A stretch of DNA of 64,000 nt from Sporosarcina luteola (lineage in GTDB: Bacteria > Bacillota > Bacilli > Bacillales_A > Planococcaceae). This document shows, in pieces, positions 25,834 to 34,606 of this stretch (the first letter of the stretch is position 1; the number at the start of each line of letters is the position of its first letter). Location of the stretch: contig JACHLS010000006.1 of NCBI GenBank assembly GCA_014204635.1, forward strand, positions 186,001-250,000, in the 5' to 3' direction. The notes under the pieces are model-generated. The model saw nothing but the letters and a program-made list of their open reading frames with translations. It was not told the origin of the DNA and did no database searches. A program made the position numbers and the translations under genes.

Positions 25834-27129
25834 CTATTCCATCTCCCCATCAACATACTGAACAAATTGGGCAAACGACTTCTTCTCCGTCATGCCGTAG
25901 CGGCATACTTCGTAATTGGAGGTGCTTCGTTCCGCATACCCTTCCTCTGTCGTAAAACCGATGAGCAGCCCGGTTTCTTTTGCCGCCGCAAGGAACGATT
26001 CATCGTAATGTCCAAACGGATAGGCAATGGACATGGCGGATGGCAATTGTTCCTTGTTTTTTCGTAAATCCTCCAGTATCTTCTCTTTTGGCAGACCTAA
26101 TGCAATTCCGACACTCCCTGCCTCTGTTGCCGTGAGTGCATGCAATTCATTGGTATGTGCTTCGTATGCAAACACGTCTCTCATGTCTGCCATGTCCGTT
26201 GCGGTTAAAAATTGCAGCGGTCCTTTTCCATCAAACTGCTGGGTTCCATCTGCTCGGTCGGTACGGGAGGAAATAATATGCTGAAGCGCCTGGAAACCGT
26301 TTTGCTTCAGGATAGGGTAGGCATATTCCTTCGATGACAGCAAGCCGTCGTCAAACGTAATGACAACCGAACGGGTCGGGACAACCAACCGCCCTTCCAA
26401 ATAATCATACAGCTGTTGTGCGACTAGAGTTTGAAACCCGCGCTCTGCAAGATACGCCATCTGCTGTTCGAATGATTCGAGTGATACGGTACTGGCTGTC
26501 GTCGTCATCATTTCACTCGGCAAAATATGGTGATAGACAAGCACCGGCAATCCTTCATCCAGCACAACGGACTGCTTCTGTATATAACCCGGCCGCTCCC
26601 CTATTTTGATCACATACCAATCTCCCGTCTCCTGAACAACAGGATAACGAAATCCTTCTTCGATTTGTAAAAAACGATTACTCTGTATGTCAGCGCGTTC
26701 ATAAACTGGTGTTCTTTGAACTGTTTGAATAGCGATTTTCTGATCCTCATGTGTTAAAACAAGCAGTCTTCCCCGACCAACCGTGCCGTGCCCTTTCGGA
26801 ATAAAGGCAATCATTTTTCCAAAACGAATGGAATAATAGGCTTCATCCTCACCTTCGATAGCGATGGGCTGACCCGCTTCCAGCTCGCCGATTTGCATGA
26901 GTGTGTCCGTCCGCATATAAACGGGCTGGCGTTTCTCCAGTGTCAGCACCCGGTCCATTTTCACCTTTTTAACGGATGTGTCACCTTGTATCAATTGGGC
27001 AAACGCCTTTCCTTGCGTTCCATTGAGAAAGGAAAGCCGCACTGCATCGTTACCCATCACAAATACAAACAGGCAACCTAATAAAAGAATACTAACTAGC
27101 AAATGCCTTCTATTATATATTTTTCTCAT
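25834..27129 (-). CDS. Membrane-anchored polysaccharide deacetylase (NodB-type)
   Basis: 431 residues. An N-terminal membrane anchor (LLVSILLLGCLFVFVM) is followed by two SH3-like segments (about 60-190; PVYMRTDTLMQIGELEAGQP and TPVYERADIQSNRFLQIEEG). The carbohydrate esterase 4 domain has the motif PVLVYHHIL at its start, VVITFDDG (catalytic Asp and metal Asp) and AYPFGHYD as motif 3. It probably deacetylates peptidoglycan or a wall polysaccharide. The promoter (27160-27189) is ECF-type and nearly identical to that of the SLH gene, suggesting joint control by an ECF sigma factor such as the one at 18014-18541. Confidence 0.92.
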   Translation of the reverse strand: MRKIYNRRHLLVSILLLGCLFVFVMGNDAVRLSFLNGTQGKAFAQLIQGDTSVKKVKMDRVLTLEKRQPVYMRTDTLMQIGELEAGQPIAIEGEDEAYYSIRFGKMIAFIPKGHGTVGRGRLLVLTHEDQKIAIQTVQRTPVYERADIQSNRFLQIEEGFRYPVVQETGDWYVIKIGERPGYIQKQSVVLDEGLPVLVYHHILPSEMMTTTASTVSLESFEQQMAYLAERGFQTLVAQQLYDYLEGRLVVPTRSVVITFDDGLLSSKEYAYPILKQNGFQALQHIISSRTDRADGTQQFDGKGPLQFLTATDMADMRDVFAYEAHTNELHALTATEAGSVGIALGLPKEKILEDLRKNKEQLPSAMSIAYPFGHYDESFLAAAKETGLLIGFTTEEGYAERSTSNYEVCRYGMTEKKSFAQFVQYVDGEME

Positions 27130-27159
27130 TCTTACACCCCCGCCGTCATTTAAGCAACC

Positions 27160-27189
27160 TACAGACGGAGATTTCGAGAAAAAGTTTCA
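27160..27189 (-). promoter_or_regulatory. ECF-type promoter of the deacetylase gene
   Basis: On the minus strand TTTGAAACTTTTTC holds the -35 TGAAAC (27184-27189). CGTCTGTA (27160-27167) follows after 16 bases, then GGTTGCTTA. Thirty bases upstream of the ATG. It matches the SLH-gene promoter in both boxes, spacing and flanks. Confidence 0.75.
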
Positions 27190-27326
27190 AACCTCTTTCA
27201 CATAATTTTCCTCGTCAAAAACACCTGTACAACAGCCATGCGGGCGTTCGTTCTTGCATTTGATTTAATAGAAGCTTGCTATCTTCGATCTAGAATTCTC
27301 CTATCCAGCCTGTTTTGGGAGAAATA

Positions 27327-27364
27327 CAAAAAAGACCTGCGGTTCCTGAATCGGCCGCAAGTCT
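27327..27364 (-). terminator. Terminator of citM
   Basis: AGACTTGCGG pairs with CCGCAGGTCT (minus strand) and is followed by TTTTTTG, 6 bases after the citM stop. Confidence 0.85.
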
Positions 27365-27369
27365 GTTTC

Positions 27370-28695
27370 TTATAATGTGATCGTTCCCATGGCAAATGCA
27401 ATTAGAACGAGCACAATGCTGAGCCCCCACATCCAAAGGAAGGAGTAGCGGATATGTTTCCCCATTTCAAGACCCGCCAAGCCGAGCGCCAGCCAAAGGG
27501 CAGGTGAAAAGGGGCTGACGAATGTCCCGACAATATTGCCAATGATCATCGCATAGGCTGTGGAAATCGACGGAATGCCAAACGTAGTTCCAATCTGCTC
27601 CGCAACAGGCAGCAAAGCGAAGTAATAAGCATCTGTGCTTAATAGCAAATCGAACGGTACGCCGAGCACCCCGATGATCAGATGGATATAGGGAGTGATG
27701 AATGAAGGCAAGACCGTTACGGTATCTTTTGCAATGGAATCCAACATGCCCGTTCCATTCAAAATGCCGAGAAACGATCCCGCCGCCAAGATGATCGTCG
27801 CCATCGTCAATGCATTTGGCGCATGCTTTTGAATCGTTTTGCTTTGGTCATCCGCTTTTCGATGGTTCAGCGGAAGCGCAAGACAGACGCCGATCATGAA
27901 CGCCAATCCAGCCGGTATGAGACCAGATACCAGCACGCCTACCACGGCTGCAGCCAGCAAGACATTCAGCCAATATCTTCCCGTCTTTGTGATGCCTGCT
28001 GTGCTATGTTCTTTATGGGCGAATAACGTTGATTCCTCTTCATCTAAAGCGATCGCTTTCTCGATACTGCCATACCGGCGAATGATTTTCCGTTTCTCCC
28101 TCATCCCTAAAAAGACAGCGAGAACAATCATGAGCACCATGCCGATTGCTTGTATTGGAATCAGCGGTTTCCATAGTTCTGTCACATCGACGTTCAATAC
28201 GGAAGCAGCCCGGCCGAGCGGCCCGCCCCACGGAATCATATTCATAATGCTGGCACTTCCACCGATTAAGAGCAGCAGCAAATAAGGACTCATCTTCATT
28301 TGACGGTAGATCGGCAATAGCGCCGGTATGGTGATGAGGAAAGTCGAGGCGCCTGAGCCGTCAAGCTGCGCAATCGCCGCGATGACTACCGTTCCGATAC
28401 TAATCGTCACGACGTTGCCCCTCGTGATCCAAATCATTTTATCAATAATCGGATCAAACAACCCGGCGTCCTGCATGATGCCAAAAAACAAAATGGCGAA
28501 AATGAACATGACCGCCACTTGGATAACCGAGACGAGTCCGTCCCCAAAAAACCCGCCAATTGCTTTCATATGGAACCCGGCAATTAGAGCTCCGATGATT
28601 GGAATGAGTACAAGGGGAATAATAGGGGTTGTTTTCCCCCAAAGCAGTAACAAGACAATAATTGCGATAGTAACGAAGCCGATTAAACTTAACAT
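27370..28695 (-). CDS. citM: Citrate-metal/proton symporter (CitMHS family)
   Basis: A 441-residue secondary transporter of the CitMHS family, which takes up citrate complexed with divalent metal. About 11-12 hydrophobic segments; family blocks are AQLDGSGASTFLITIPALLP and NMIPWGGPLGRAASVLNVDV. It is preceded on the same strand by a CitS/CitT-type two-component system, the classic arrangement for citrate induction. A 10-base-arm inverted repeat and a near-consensus CcpA cre site lie upstream, predicting induction by citrate and catabolite repression. AAGGAG lies 10 bases before the ATG. Confidence 0.92.
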   Translation of the reverse strand: MLSLIGFVTIAIIVLLLLWGKTTPIIPLVLIPIIGALIAGFHMKAIGGFFGDGLVSVIQVAVMFIFAILFFGIMQDAGLFDPIIDKMIWITRGNVVTISIGTVVIAAIAQLDGSGASTFLITIPALLPIYRQMKMSPYLLLLLIGGSASIMNMIPWGGPLGRAASVLNVDVTELWKPLIPIQAIGMVLMIVLAVFLGMREKRKIIRRYGSIEKAIALDEEESTLFAHKEHSTAGITKTGRYWLNVLLAAAVVGVLVSGLIPAGLAFMIGVCLALPLNHRKADDQSKTIQKHAPNALTMATIILAAGSFLGILNGTGMLDSIAKDTVTVLPSFITPYIHLIIGVLGVPFDLLLSTDAYYFALLPVAEQIGTTFGIPSISTAYAMIIGNIVGTFVSPFSPALWLALGLAGLEMGKHIRYSFLWMWGLSIVLVLIAFAMGTITL

Positions 28696-28715
28696 ACATT
28701 AGATTCTCCTTTCTC

Positions 28716-28730
28716 CGACAACGCTTTCAT
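28716..28730 (-). promoter_or_regulatory. CcpA cre site upstream of citM
   Basis: The minus strand reads ATGAAAGCGTTGTCG, matching the cre core TGWNANCGNTNWCA in 13 of 14 positions. It lies 21-35 bases before the citM ATG, where CcpA would block transcription on preferred carbon sources. Confidence 0.65.
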
Positions 28731-28758
28731 TTTTGAAAACTATCATCATTTCAAAAAT
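28729..28758. promoter_or_regulatory. Inverted repeat upstream of citM, candidate CitT site
   Basis: Perfect 10-base arms ATTTTTGAAA (28729-28738) and TTTCAAAAAT (28749-28758) are separated by 10 bases, abutting the cre site. Position between the response-regulator gene and its likely target makes it a candidate activator site. Confidence 0.55.
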
Positions 28759-28801
28759 AGCAAATTGAGAAAAAGAGAGATATATTTAGGCCATAAATCG
28801 A

Positions 28802-29536
28802 TTATTTCTTATTTCTTGCATTTTGTTCATTTTGTCCACGGTAAATATACTGCCTTAACGGCCTGCCGACCCCGCCATAGTGCTGAATCGCCTCTGCCTG
28901 CCTTGTCGCCACCAAGTACTCCATGTAGCGTCTGACAGTGGAACGGCTCGCACCGACCGACTGGCTGATGGCGGTGGCGCCGATCGGCTCACCCAAATGA
29001 CTAGCCAGAAACCCGAGTATTTCTTGGAGTGTCAGCGGATCGATTCCTTTTGGCAAATGGCCTGCTGTTTGTTCGGCCTGTCCTTCGCTTGGCATCATAC
29101 GGAACAGTCGATCCACTTCCTGCTGGTTAAATAAAGTGGATTGCTGGAGCAGTTCCTGAAAAGACACATAGGAATAAAGGGCTTGATGGAGACGTGATTG
29201 ATCCACCGGCTTGATGATATAGTCAAACGCCCCCGCCTGTCTCGTTGCAACAATTGTCCTCTTATCATTTGCAGCCGAAATGATGATAAGATCCATCGAC
29301 GGGTATTGCGATCTCAAACTGTAAAACAGCGTGAGTCCTTCTGTGTCCGGTATATAAATATCGAGCAGTACCAAATCCGGCAATGCTTCACAGCGGCTTA
29401 CATAGCGCAGTGCTTCTTCAGCGGATTTCGCAGTATGTACAACCGTAAAGGGTTGGATCTTTTCCACGATTTCTTTATGGATGCCGGCAATCCAAAAATC
29501 ATCCTCAATAATTAACACTTTTAAAGGCTGTTCCAT
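28802..29536 (-). CDS. citT: CitB/DcuR-family response regulator for citrate
   Basis: 244 residues. The receiver domain has EDD near the N-terminus, phosphoacceptor Asp in DLVLLDIYIPDTEGL and Lys in YIIKPVDQSRL. A linker and a C-terminal HTH (GATAISQSVGASRSTVRRYM) follow, as in CitT/DcuR/DctR. It starts 2 bases after the kinase stop, with AAAGGAG inside the kinase gene, and precedes citM by 106 bp. It probably activates citM in response to external citrate; another C4/C6 acid is possible. Confidence 0.9.
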   Translation of the reverse strand: MEQPLKVLIIEDDFWIAGIHKEIVEKIQPFTVVHTAKSAEEALRYVSRCEALPDLVLLDIYIPDTEGLTLFYSLRSQYPSMDLIIISAANDKRTIVATRQAGAFDYIIKPVDQSRLHQALYSYVSFQELLQQSTLFNQQEVDRLFRMMPSEGQAEQTAGHLPKGIDPLTLQEILGFLASHLGEPIGATAISQSVGASRSTVRRYMEYLVATRQAEAIQHYGGVGRPLRQYIYRGQNEQNARNKK

Positions 29537-29538
29537 TG

Positions 29539-31143
29539 CTACAACTCCTTTTTCGGTATGACGAGTATAAATAGAGCGCCGCCGAGTTCGCTTGGTTCGA
29601 CCATGATCTCCCCACCTGCCTCACGAAGCGCTTTCCGGGTTAATGCCAAGCCGGTTCCTCTCCCATTGGCTGCCTTCGTGGAATAGCCTTGCTCAAAGAT
29701 ACGGTCCGCCTCCTCGGGAGAAATGCCCTGTCCGGAGTCTTCAATCTCGAAATAGATATCCTCTTCCCCATCCGTGAAATAGATGGAGATTTCCCGCCTC
29801 TTCGGGTGGGACAGCTTGATGGATTCAATGGCGTTTTCAATGACATTCCCGACACCCGTCAACAACGCCGTCTGCCGTTGACCCTCGACGGGTTTCACCA
29901 GGCGGCTATCTTCTTGAATCGTCAAAGTGATATCCGCCTCATTTGCCTGACTATGCTTGCCCTGCAATAAGCCATGCACGAACGGATCTGCCACCCGATT
30001 CGCCAATAACGTGAGCCACTTGCCTTGCGTGTCATGCTCTTGTTGGATGAACGCTTCTGCTTCCTCAATTTTGTCCAACTGGATCAGCCCTAATATGGTA
30101 TATAATTTGTTCGAGAACTCATGGGCTTGGGAACGCAGCGTATTGGCATATTGTTTCATTTGGCTGAGCTCTTTCGTCAAATGTTCCATATCCGTCTTGC
30201 GGCGGAACGTGGCGACTGCTCCCGCAAACTCATCATTCTCCATGATTGGCGTCCGGTTTACCAACACAATCGAATCGCCAAGAAGCATTTCTTTATCCCA
30301 TTCCAGTTCTGTCTCTTGCACCCGATGAAATAATTGGCCGTAGATGGAGGAATCAACTTGCCCGTTTACAGCAACCATCTCGCTGGCCGCTTTATTCAGC
30401 ATGGTCAGTTCCCCATGTTGATTGACCGCAACGATCCCTTCTTTCGTCGACTGCAAGATCGCCTCTTTTTGCAGCAGCAATTCCGATATTTCCTCTGGTT
30501 CCATATGAAAGAGCACGCGTTTCACATAGGAGGAGATGCAGATCGCCCCTATAATTCCAAGGACAAAGACAAGAGAGATGTAAAACCAGATCACAGACTT
30601 CTCTTCATCTATGAGCGCTTCCACTTTTTCATTCAAAAAACCGACGGACACAACGCCGACGATCTTGCCACTGTTATTAACGATTGGCACTTTCCCGCGG
30701 ATCGCAGGACCTAAAGAACCTGTCTGTTTGCTTATGTAGGACTCCCCATGAAGGAGCGCCCGATCATTATCGCCGCCCACCATTTTTTCTCCGACCCGTT
30801 CCTCGACTGGGTGGGAATAACGAATGCTGTTATTGTCACCGACAACGATGTATTCCGCATGTGTTGCCTCTTGAATCGGATTCACAATGGCTTGTATGGC
30901 AATGGAATCATTTCGCTCCAATGCATCCACAACCTCGTCCATCCCGGCTACAGCTGAAGCGACCGTTAGCGCCCGTTTCCCTATTTGTGCCTCATTCGTT
31001 TTGGCGACCAAATGATTTAGAAAGATTCCCAACACAATCAAAATGCAGATTAACAAAAAACTGATTAACAGTATCATTTTTATATGTAAGTTATAGAAGC
31101 GTCTCTTACGGCGAGGTGCCGACACCGTTCTAGTTGTCGCCAT
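29539..31143 (-). CDS. citS: CitA/DcuS-family sensor histidine kinase for citrate
   Basis: 534 residues. First span at about 22-43, extracellular PAS-like (PDC) sensor (about 44-180; HAEYIVVGDNNSIRYSHPVE and IRGKVPIVNNSGKIVGVVSV are the usual ligand-domain blocks), second span near 185-205. A cytoplasmic PAS follows, then the SpoOB-type dimerisation helix with RSQAHEFSNKLYTILGLIQL (phospho-His in AHEF), and HATPase with NVIENAIESI, DSGQGI and GRGTGLAL. Start ATG 31143 with AAGGAG upstream. First gene of citS-citT-citM. Confidence 0.92.
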   Translation of the reverse strand: MATTRTVSAPRRKRRFYNLHIKMILLISFLLICILIVLGIFLNHLVAKTNEAQIGKRALTVASAVAGMDEVVDALERNDSIAIQAIVNPIQEATHAEYIVVGDNNSIRYSHPVEERVGEKMVGGDNDRALLHGESYISKQTGSLGPAIRGKVPIVNNSGKIVGVVSVGFLNEKVEALIDEEKSVIWFYISLVFVLGIIGAICISSYVKRVLFHMEPEEISELLLQKEAILQSTKEGIVAVNQHGELTMLNKAASEMVAVNGQVDSSIYGQLFHRVQETELEWDKEMLLGDSIVLVNRTPIMENDEFAGAVATFRRKTDMEHLTKELSQMKQYANTLRSQAHEFSNKLYTILGLIQLDKIEEAEAFIQQEHDTQGKWLTLLANRVADPFVHGLLQGKHSQANEADITLTIQEDSRLVKPVEGQRQTALLTGVGNVIENAIESIKLSHPKRREISIYFTDGEEDIYFEIEDSGQGISPEEADRIFEQGYSTKAANGRGTGLALTRKALREAGGEIMVEPSELGGALFILVIPKKEL

Positions 31144-31468
31144 TGCATATCTCCTTATTCATGACGGAAAGCTTTATTTGCTACTATACCATTCTTTAAC
31201 GCACCGCGTTCATCCCTATGGCACCAAACAATCCATCGAGCTAGTCCTCCTCATAACTTCCTTGAATAAAGAAGGTACCAGATTCGATGTCGTTCGAAAC
31301 TGGTACCTCCCTCACTATCCTCCAAAGATGACACCCGCAAAGTTCCCGGTCAGTACCTGCTTCTCCATTTTGTTTGTGCAAACAAAGGATGTCTTTATGG
31401 ATGTGCGATTTCTATCACGTTTCTCCAATTGGTCAATGGGTACTTCATAGCGTATCCTGAATGGACAG
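31144..31468. other. Intergenic region with a minus-strand terminator
   Basis: No gene seen. GGTACCAG (31274-31281) and CTGGTACC (31300-31307) form a hairpin followed on the minus strand by TTCTTTATTC, a plausible terminator for the gene ending at 31469. The stretch closest to citS should hold the citST promoter, but I cannot assign boxes. Confidence 0.5.
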
Positions 31469-31951
31469 TTAGGATTCCAGACAATATTCTACTAACGTTC
31501 CCGGTATCGTTTCAAAGATCAGAATTTCTGCTTGCTTATATGGGGTAGTTTGTAAGTAATCCGTTAATGACATCCTGCTGTTCCAATATGCACGTATCAA
31601 TTCTTCCTTGGAAGGAAGTCCTTTTGTAAAGTATCCTCCGCCCGTTTCCGCTTCCATATACTCATCTTCTACATAAGCAAATAAATCACTCGAGATCTCT
31701 CGGTTGAAGACGGCTATTTTGTCAGTAAGTACTGGAAACTTAAGATAGGAAGTCTCGCGTGGAGTTAGCTCCGCGCCAAACGCAATGGCAAAATCCAGCC
31801 ATTCTGGCACATGGAACGGTCTTAACTTCTTCGTTATTTCCGGAAACAATTCACCGCCATTTGTATACCACTGGGAGGCTGTTTTGGCGTTCAACCCTTC
31901 GCTTACGGCTAGTCGTGGATTATCACTATTTACCATATGATATAAATACAA
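31469..31951 (-). CDS. Hypothetical protein, weak resemblance to ADP-ribosyltransferase-like folds
   Basis: 160 residues, TTG start with AGGAGGAGG 5-8 bases upstream, single-gene unit. The opening LYHMVNSDNPRLAVSEGLNA and the late segment YKQAEILIFETIPGTLVEYC recall DarT-like or other ART-fold proteins (early His, late K/R-x-A-E-x-L-I/V). Overall similarity is faint and the catalytic set is not certain. No toxin partner is adjacent. Coding reality is supported by the SD and balanced composition; the function is unknown. Confidence 0.6.
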   Translation of the reverse strand: MYLYHMVNSDNPRLAVSEGLNAKTASQWYTNGGELFPEITKKLRPFHVPEWLDFAIAFGAELTPRETSYLKFPVLTDKIAVFNREISSDLFAYVEDEYMEAETGGGYFTKGLPSKEELIRAYWNSRMSLTDYLQTTPYKQAEILIFETIPGTLVEYCLES

Positions 31952-32028
31952 AGGATCCTCCTCCTAAAAGAACTTCCATACTATTTTAACAATTTATTTG
32001 GAATACAAACCTGATAAAAAATCCACTT

Positions 32029-32757
32029 CTACTCATTAATTTTCCTCGAGAACACATAAATGGCCAGCAGCGTCATCGCAATGCTATACACAAGCACCCA
32101 CCAGAGGTGCGGTAAAATACCGGCATAATCATCTCGCATAACCGCTTTGCCCATTTCGACCGCGTGGACAAACGGCAAAGCATTGGCGATTTTCTCAAAC
32201 CAACCACCGACAAGTTCCAAGCTGAACCATGTTCCTGAGAACCATGCTGTCAGATTGGTAAGCAGCGCTCCACAAATTGCGGCGACCGCTTTTTCATTGA
32301 AGAGACTGCCGCATAACAGCCCGATTCCTATGAATAGAACAGCTACTGGCAAGATAGTCAGGATGGCGATCGGAACCTTCCACGTCAGCTCCATCCCGAG
32401 CAGCAAGGAGATGCCATAACAAATGACGGACTGCATGATCGCCATCGGAAGCAGGGGCAGCGTGTACCCGGTGATGAAATCTTTGGCTGTCATTGGGGTG
32501 GTGAACAAACGCGTTAATAACTCACTGATTCGATCTTTTGCAATCATTTGCGCTGAGAATAAAGTCATGAATGATAAGCCAAAGACAGCGATGCCAGGTG
32601 TTAGATTCGTGATGGAGAAAACAGCATCCGGGATGTTTTGATTAATGAGCGTCAGCAAGAGTAAAAGGATAATTGGAAAAGCCAAGCCGAAAAACAACGT
32701 CAGGGGATCTCGTAGCATTTCTTTTGTTGTCCGGGAAGCAAACATCATTGCTCTCAT
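32029..32757 (-). CDS. ABC-2 type transporter permease
   Basis: 242 residues with six hydrophobic segments. The family pattern includes an N-terminal RTTKEMLRDPLTLFFGLAFP segment and central MIAKDRISELLTRLFTTPMT before further spans. The start overlaps the ATPase stop by 4 bases, so the pair is coupled. With the ATPase it should form an exporter of drug, lipid or peptide type; the substrate is unknown. Confidence 0.88.
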   Translation of the reverse strand: MRAMMFASRTTKEMLRDPLTLFFGLAFPIILLLLLTLINQNIPDAVFSITNLTPGIAVFGLSFMTLFSAQMIAKDRISELLTRLFTTPMTAKDFITGYTLPLLPMAIMQSVICYGISLLLGMELTWKVPIAILTILPVAVLFIGIGLLCGSLFNEKAVAAICGALLTNLTAWFSGTWFSLELVGGWFEKIANALPFVHAVEMGKAVMRDDYAGILPHLWWVLVYSIAMTLLAIYVFSRKINE

Positions 32758-33482
32758 ATCGCCACCTCTTCTACTAAAGCGACAAAGGCATCCTCAAAAG
32801 ACGCTGCGGCGGTTAACGATTTTAATTCCTCCACCGTCCCCAAGGCCTTCACTTCACCGGATTTTAAAATGCAAATGCGGTCGGATAAACTCTCCGCCTC
32901 TTCCAAATAGTGCGTTGTTAGAATGATCGTGACCTTTCCTTTCAGCCCCGAAATCACGTTCCATAGCTCACGTCTCGCCAAAATATCCAGTCCTAATGTG
33001 GGTTCATCCAAAAACAAAATTTCCGGTTCGCTGATCAAGGCCATTGCAATGCTCAACCGGCGCTTCCAGCCGCCCGACAGCGTTTTACTCCGCTGTTTCG
33101 CATATGGAGTGAGAGAGAACGCTTGCAGCATGTCGGCCACTTTCCGTTGACGTTCTCTTTTTGAAAAGCCGTGCACACCCGCCATCAGCTCTAAACTTTC
33201 ATAGACGGTCAAGTTCGGCGCAATCGCCGTTTCTTGCGGAGAAACGGCAATAACCTCCTTCACATGATCCGTCTCTTTTACAACATCGTATCCTAAAATG
33301 ACGGCTCTGCCGCTTGTCGGCCTCAGCAATCCCGATAGCATTTTGATCAATGTGGACTTTCCGGCTCCGTTGACACCAAGCAGCGAAAACAATTCACCTT
33401 TCTCGATTGATACCGTCACGTCTTGAATCACGCGTTTGTCACCGTACTGTTTAAAAAGATGATGCATTTCTATCGCTTTCAT
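32754..33482 (-). CDS. ABC transporter ATP-binding protein
   Basis: 242 residues. Walker A GVNGAGKST, Q-loop in VSPQETAIAPNLTVYESLEL, signature LSGGWKRRLSIAMALIS (LSGGW instead of the common LSGGQ), Walker B ILFLDEPTLGLD and H-loop LTTHYLEEAE. It is typical of the CcmA/DrrA-like exporters that pair with ABC-2 permeases. Its start overlaps the upstream XRE-AbrB regulator stop by 4 bases, giving a tight regulator-ATPase-permease operon. Confidence 0.94.
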   Translation of the reverse strand: MKAIEMHHLFKQYGDKRVIQDVTVSIEKGELFSLLGVNGAGKSTLIKMLSGLLRPTSGRAVILGYDVVKETDHVKEVIAVSPQETAIAPNLTVYESLELMAGVHGFSKRERQRKVADMLQAFSLTPYAKQRSKTLSGGWKRRLSIAMALISEPEILFLDEPTLGLDILARRELWNVISGLKGKVTIILTTHYLEEAESLSDRICILKSGEVKALGTVEELKSLTAAASFEDAFVALVEEVAI

Positions 33483-33913
33483 TGCTCATCCTCCTCCGGC
33501 TTAAGAAGGACGCCCGGCGGGAAAAATCCGTTCATATATTGTTGCGGGACAATCGCTAATCCCCGGTCTTCATCTCCTACCAAAATGAGCGTATCTCCAG
33601 CTTCAATCCGGAACAATTCCCGAGCCTTTTTCGGTATGACGATTTGGCCCCGATCGCTCACTGTCGTTGCCCCAAAGAAATGCTTTCCTTTTGGCGGCAC
33701 CGACACGCCCGCTTTTTGCTCGTCATAGTTTACAAGATTATCAAGCGTCACATCGTATAATTCCGCAAGTCGGATACAAAACTGCAGATCTGGCGTCGAC
33801 TCACCTCTTTCCCACTTCGCAATGACCTGGCGGGACACGCCCAATTCCTCCGCCAGTTCCTCCTGTGTATAATGATGCTGCTGACGCAGCCGTTTCAAAT
33901 TCATACTTATCAT
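33479..33913 (-). CDS. XRE HTH plus AbrB/SpoVT-domain regulator
   Basis: 144 residues combining two DNA-binding modules: an N-terminal XRE HTH (LRQQHHYTQEELAEELGVSR then QVIAKWERGESTPDLQ) and a C-terminal swapped-hairpin AbrB-like domain (TTVSDRGQIVIPKKARELFR then IEAGDTLILVGDED). The ATG at 33913 has AGGAGG 10 bases upstream; ATG 33904 is the alternative. It is coupled by a 4-base overlap to the ABC ATPase and very likely controls that operon. Confidence 0.88.
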   Translation of the reverse strand: MISMNLKRLRQQHHYTQEELAEELGVSRQVIAKWERGESTPDLQFCIRLAELYDVTLDNLVNYDEQKAGVSVPPKGKHFFGATTVSDRGQIVIPKKARELFRIEAGDTLILVGDEDRGLAIVPQQYMNGFFPPGVLLKPEEDEQ

Positions 33914-34018
33914 ACATTTCACACCTCCTTCCTCAGTATGATTTCATTCCCAGCCATCGTCTATCAACGATGCGTAACACCGATGTTCGAATTTGTATAC
34001 ATCCCGACCCTAAAACCT

Positions 34019-34558
34019 CTAAACGACTTTTTTCCCAATCGCATGCCCCAGCAAAACAATCGGAATGAGTAGGAGGCAAAATGGCAGGCAAAGAAAAATT
34101 ATTTTCCATGTAACGACTTCATTCACTAATAAGGAACGATATAAAACAAAACTGTATGGAATGATAACAATGACCGAAGTAACAGCGCCCGGCGTAACAG
34201 AACGAAGTATAATAGATTGCCCGATATGAGTAAATGCGTGTAGAAAAAAAACTAATGTAACAGCGGTAAAAAAATAGATATTCCCAAGAAATCCTTGAAT
34301 CATATACTGATTTGCCATAACCGTTGAACTACTCACGAATGCGAATATAACTAAAACAGCAACTGCAAACTGGGCTGTAGACATCGAAAATTGTTGCATG
34401 ACTTTATCTGCGATTCTTTTCGGCATTACGTCGTAGATCCTAGTCGAATTTCCCTTCATCCACTTTTCAATCAATATAATTTCTTCAAAGTCATGAAGGA
34501 TAAACATCAGTGGAAATAACCAGATAAGTGTCTGTAGATCGATCCATTGTTCCATACT
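34019..34558 (-). CDS. HXXEE-domain membrane protein
   Basis: 179 residues with about five membrane segments and the naming motif HDFEE in LIWLFPLMFILHDFEEIILI near the N-terminus. A second His-containing block, HAFTHIGQSI, is typical for the family, whose function is unknown. ATG 34558 is preferred because AAAGGA lies 8 bases upstream. It follows the SDR gene by 48 bp in the same direction and may belong to the TetR-controlled cluster. Confidence 0.85.
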   Translation of the reverse strand, partial: SMEQWIDLQTLIWLFPLMFILHDFEEIILIEKWMKGNSTRIYDVMPKRIADKVMQQFSMSTAQFAVAVLVIFAFVSSSTVMANQYMIQGFLGNIYFFTAVTLVFFLHAFTHIGQSIILRSVTPGAVTSVIVIIPYSFVLYRSLLVNEVVTWKIIFLCLPFCLLLIPIVLLGHAIGKKVV

Positions 34559-34606
34559 TCTCATCCTTTCCATTTCTATCATTCAAATTATTTTATCCGC
34601 CTTGCT

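Noticed and set aside
27237..27262. Possible second toxin leader (shared CATGCGGGCGTT with the toxin leader near 12957)
   Set aside because: Only 12 bases match and no toxin-like frame or terminator follows; chance similarity is adequate.
31272..31308. T-box or other riboswitch hairpin with GGTACC arms
   Set aside because: The T-box antiterminator sequence and specifier stem are absent, and the hairpin lies downstream rather than upstream of its gene.
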